DNA of 52,359 nt from assembly GCF_000315625.1 (NCBI RefSeq), contig NW_005434620.1, positions 432,244 through 484,602 of the forward strand. The letters run 5' to 3'. Below, in pieces: positions 50,691-52,359 of the stretch. The notes beneath the pieces are model-generated. The model searched no databases and was not told the origin of the DNA. It worked only from the letters and a program-made list of their open reading frames with translations. The DNA is from Guillardia theta CCMP2712 (taxonomy: Eukaryota > Cryptophyceae > Pyrenomonadales > Geminigeraceae). Position numbers and translations under genes: made by a program. Position 1 is the stretch's first letter. Every line of letters begins with the position of its first letter.

Positions 50691-52193
50691 GAGGGACCTG
50701 CACGTTGTAGTCGATGAGCCCTTGCCGCTCAAGGTTCTCTGCTCGCATCAGGCAGACCTGGAGGGGAGAACGTCATGGAGGGAGGAGGTGCGGAAGAAGC
50801 ACCAGCGAGAGATACTTGGAGACTTCGCGCATGTAGAGGACCTGCGATGGAGAGGGTGAGGTGGGAGGAGGAGGAGAAGGAGGAGGAGAAGGAGGAGGAG
50901 GAGGAGGAGGAGGAGGAGGAGGCAAAGGAACTGGAAGACTTGGAGGAGGACAAAGGAAGAGGAGCAGGTCGTGGTGGCTGCAGAAAGAAACCATCTCATT
51001 GTTGAGGGTTATGATGGCAGCAGATTGCGAGTCGAAGGCAAGTACATCGCACTCCTCTCCCGCCTGTTGATCTCTCAACGAGGATCCCCCGACTAGTGAA
51101 GGAGTCGACCTGGCCGTAGATACACGAGACGTCCACAACCACGTCGAGCATGTCAGACGCGAGCTCGAAGGATTGAACGTCGACGGGCTGCGAGTCGGTG
51201 GCGATGTAGACCTGGGAAGGAGTGAGAAGAGGACTGGGAGAGGTTGCGATGATGCCTTGGTGAGCACGTCGAAGAGGAAGGCCTACACAGCATGTTAGTA
51301 TGGAGTGGTATGAAGGGGAGAACCAACAGGAGAAAGCGAAGGAGGAGAAGCAGGGACAAGGAGGAGGAGAAAGAGGAGGAGGAGAAGCAGGAGGAGGACG
51401 AGGACGAGGACGAGGAGGAGAGAGAGGGGGCAAACAAGGCAGCGGGAGAGCGGGAGGGGTTCACCTTCTGAATTCTGCAGTTAGAGATCAGGATATCGAG
51501 CATGTTTTCGAGGGTGGCGAGGGAAGGCACGAGCTTCTGGACCACCTTGGAGACGTTCTCGTAGATGGAGTGATCGTAGATGGACGAGAGGTAGAAGGCA
51601 ACGTTCGCCTCCTCAAGCCTCCTCAGGTTGAGCTGCTTCGTGACGTGGTGGGAGATGTCGCGCTGAAGGTCGAGCTTGCGCTCCTCCGACAGGCCGTCGA
51701 CCTTGTGGACAAAGATCTCGAAGAAAATCCTCCTGTTCACCATGTACGCGCGCTCGATGGTCGCGATCAGCCTGGACAGCGCTGGGCCAAGCTCGTCCTG
51801 CGCGTCGAGGACGAAGAGCAGCGCGCTGGCAGGGATGAAGACGCTCCTGTCGTCGGTCGAGAGCTCCTCGGGAGTGACGGAGCCGGCGAAGTCCCAGACC
51901 TTGAACTGGAGGATGGAGCTGTGGTCAACGTCGTGCTGTACGGTCTTTACGGTGCTCTCGAGGAAGAGCGTCTCGTGAGGAGACATCTTGTGGAAGACGA
52001 CCTTGAAGATGCTGGTCTTGCCGCTCCTCCTCAACCCCATGAGCAGGATGCGGGGACACTTGGATGCGCTGAAGCGAGAGGATGCCTCCACCTCCGATCC
52101 TCCTGGGGACCCTCGGCCAAGGAGGTCATGCGGGAAGGAGCTGGCCTGCGTGAGGGAGCCCTGGGGGGTGTCGTAGCCCCCTGCTGCCCTCAT
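50465..52193 (-). CDS. RRAGC: RagC/D-type (Gtr2) small GTPase
   Basis: Rag GTPases form a RagA/B-RagC/D heterodimer that recruits TORC1 to lysosome or vacuole in response to amino acids. The G domain shows P-loop [10 protein letters not shown] (residues 53-62), then VWDFAGS for G3 and FVHKVDGL for G4. The C-terminal roadblock region follows over small exons: [67 protein letters not shown] and [18 protein letters not shown]. The last exon begins [14 protein letters not shown]. Two ends are possible. Splicing a GTGAGC..AG intron gives a short tail stopping at 50465; reading through gives a hydrophobic tail stopping at 50472. The intron after VLTK has a GC donor. The 166 bases upstream to the window end are purine-rich and hold no gene. 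Confidence 0.93.
50632..50688. repeat. GCA/CTG triplet repeat, about 17 copies, in last Rag intron
   Basis: A pure AGC triplet run on the plus strand (CTG on the coding strand) lies in the intron between the exons encoding LIDYNVQ and VLKQAL. Confidence 0.93.
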
Positions 52194-52359
52194 GCTGCTG
52201 GTTCAGGAGAGCACAAAGACAGGAGGAGGGAAGAGAGGGAGAGGGAAGGGGGTGGAATGAGAGAGGGAAGGGGGGAGGGAAGAAGAGGAAGATGGATGGG
52301 AGGGGAGGGGGAGGAGCGAGCGAAGCGACAGCAACGGGTGAGTGATGGGGAAGGTGGGT

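Overview
This is a nuclear contig from a protist. Every well-supported protein gene except one 53-residue candidate is broken by short introns, mostly GT..AG and 40-60 nt, with a few longer ones filled by microsatellites. Coding families include mitochondrial lipoamide dehydrogenase, a PPR protein, CEP41 (ciliary), RagC/D, a U-box kinase, EF-hand/C2 proteins and a hybrid histidine kinase with PAS and receiver domains. A flagellated, probably plastid-bearing alga fits this mix. I suspect a cryptophyte such as Guillardia theta, but that is inference. The sequence contains one 100-base assembly gap (41882-41981). I found no rRNA, tRNA, CRISPR array, transposase or viral gene.

Gene models were assembled by hand by joining open frames at GT..AG junctions so that codon phase stays intact. 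For most genes the joined exons sum to an exact multiple of three. Layout: beta-helix protein (minus, runs off the left end); lipoamide dehydrogenase (plus); PPR protein (minus); orphan nine-exon protein (plus); secreted or plastid-targeted ankyrin protein (minus); class 3 lipase with zinc fingers at both ends (plus); 1989-residue SAM/LRR/EF-hand protein (minus); secreted propeller protein with GTGAGQ-type repeats (plus); propeller-FN3-multi-TM receptor-like protein (minus); CEP41 (plus); EF-hand/C2/armadillo protein (minus); PAS-PAS-histidine kinase-REC-REC (plus); U-box/kinase/armadillo protein (minus); a 53-residue candidate (plus); RagC/D GTPase (minus).

The most striking property is organisation. 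All 15 genes alternate in strand without exception. Convergent 3' ends lie only about 20-280 bp apart, whereas divergent 5' ends are separated by about 500-2600 bp. Long G-tract islands of the GGGGTGGGGTA / GGGTAGGG kind, and GC-rich self-complementary blocks, lie in the divergent spacers. These spacers therefore look like shared bidirectional promoter regions.

Functionally the set leans to signalling: Ca2+ (EF-hand, C2), phosphorelay, U-box/kinase, TORC1-type GTPase, lipid hydrolysis at membranes and surface receptors. There is no operon-like functional grouping.
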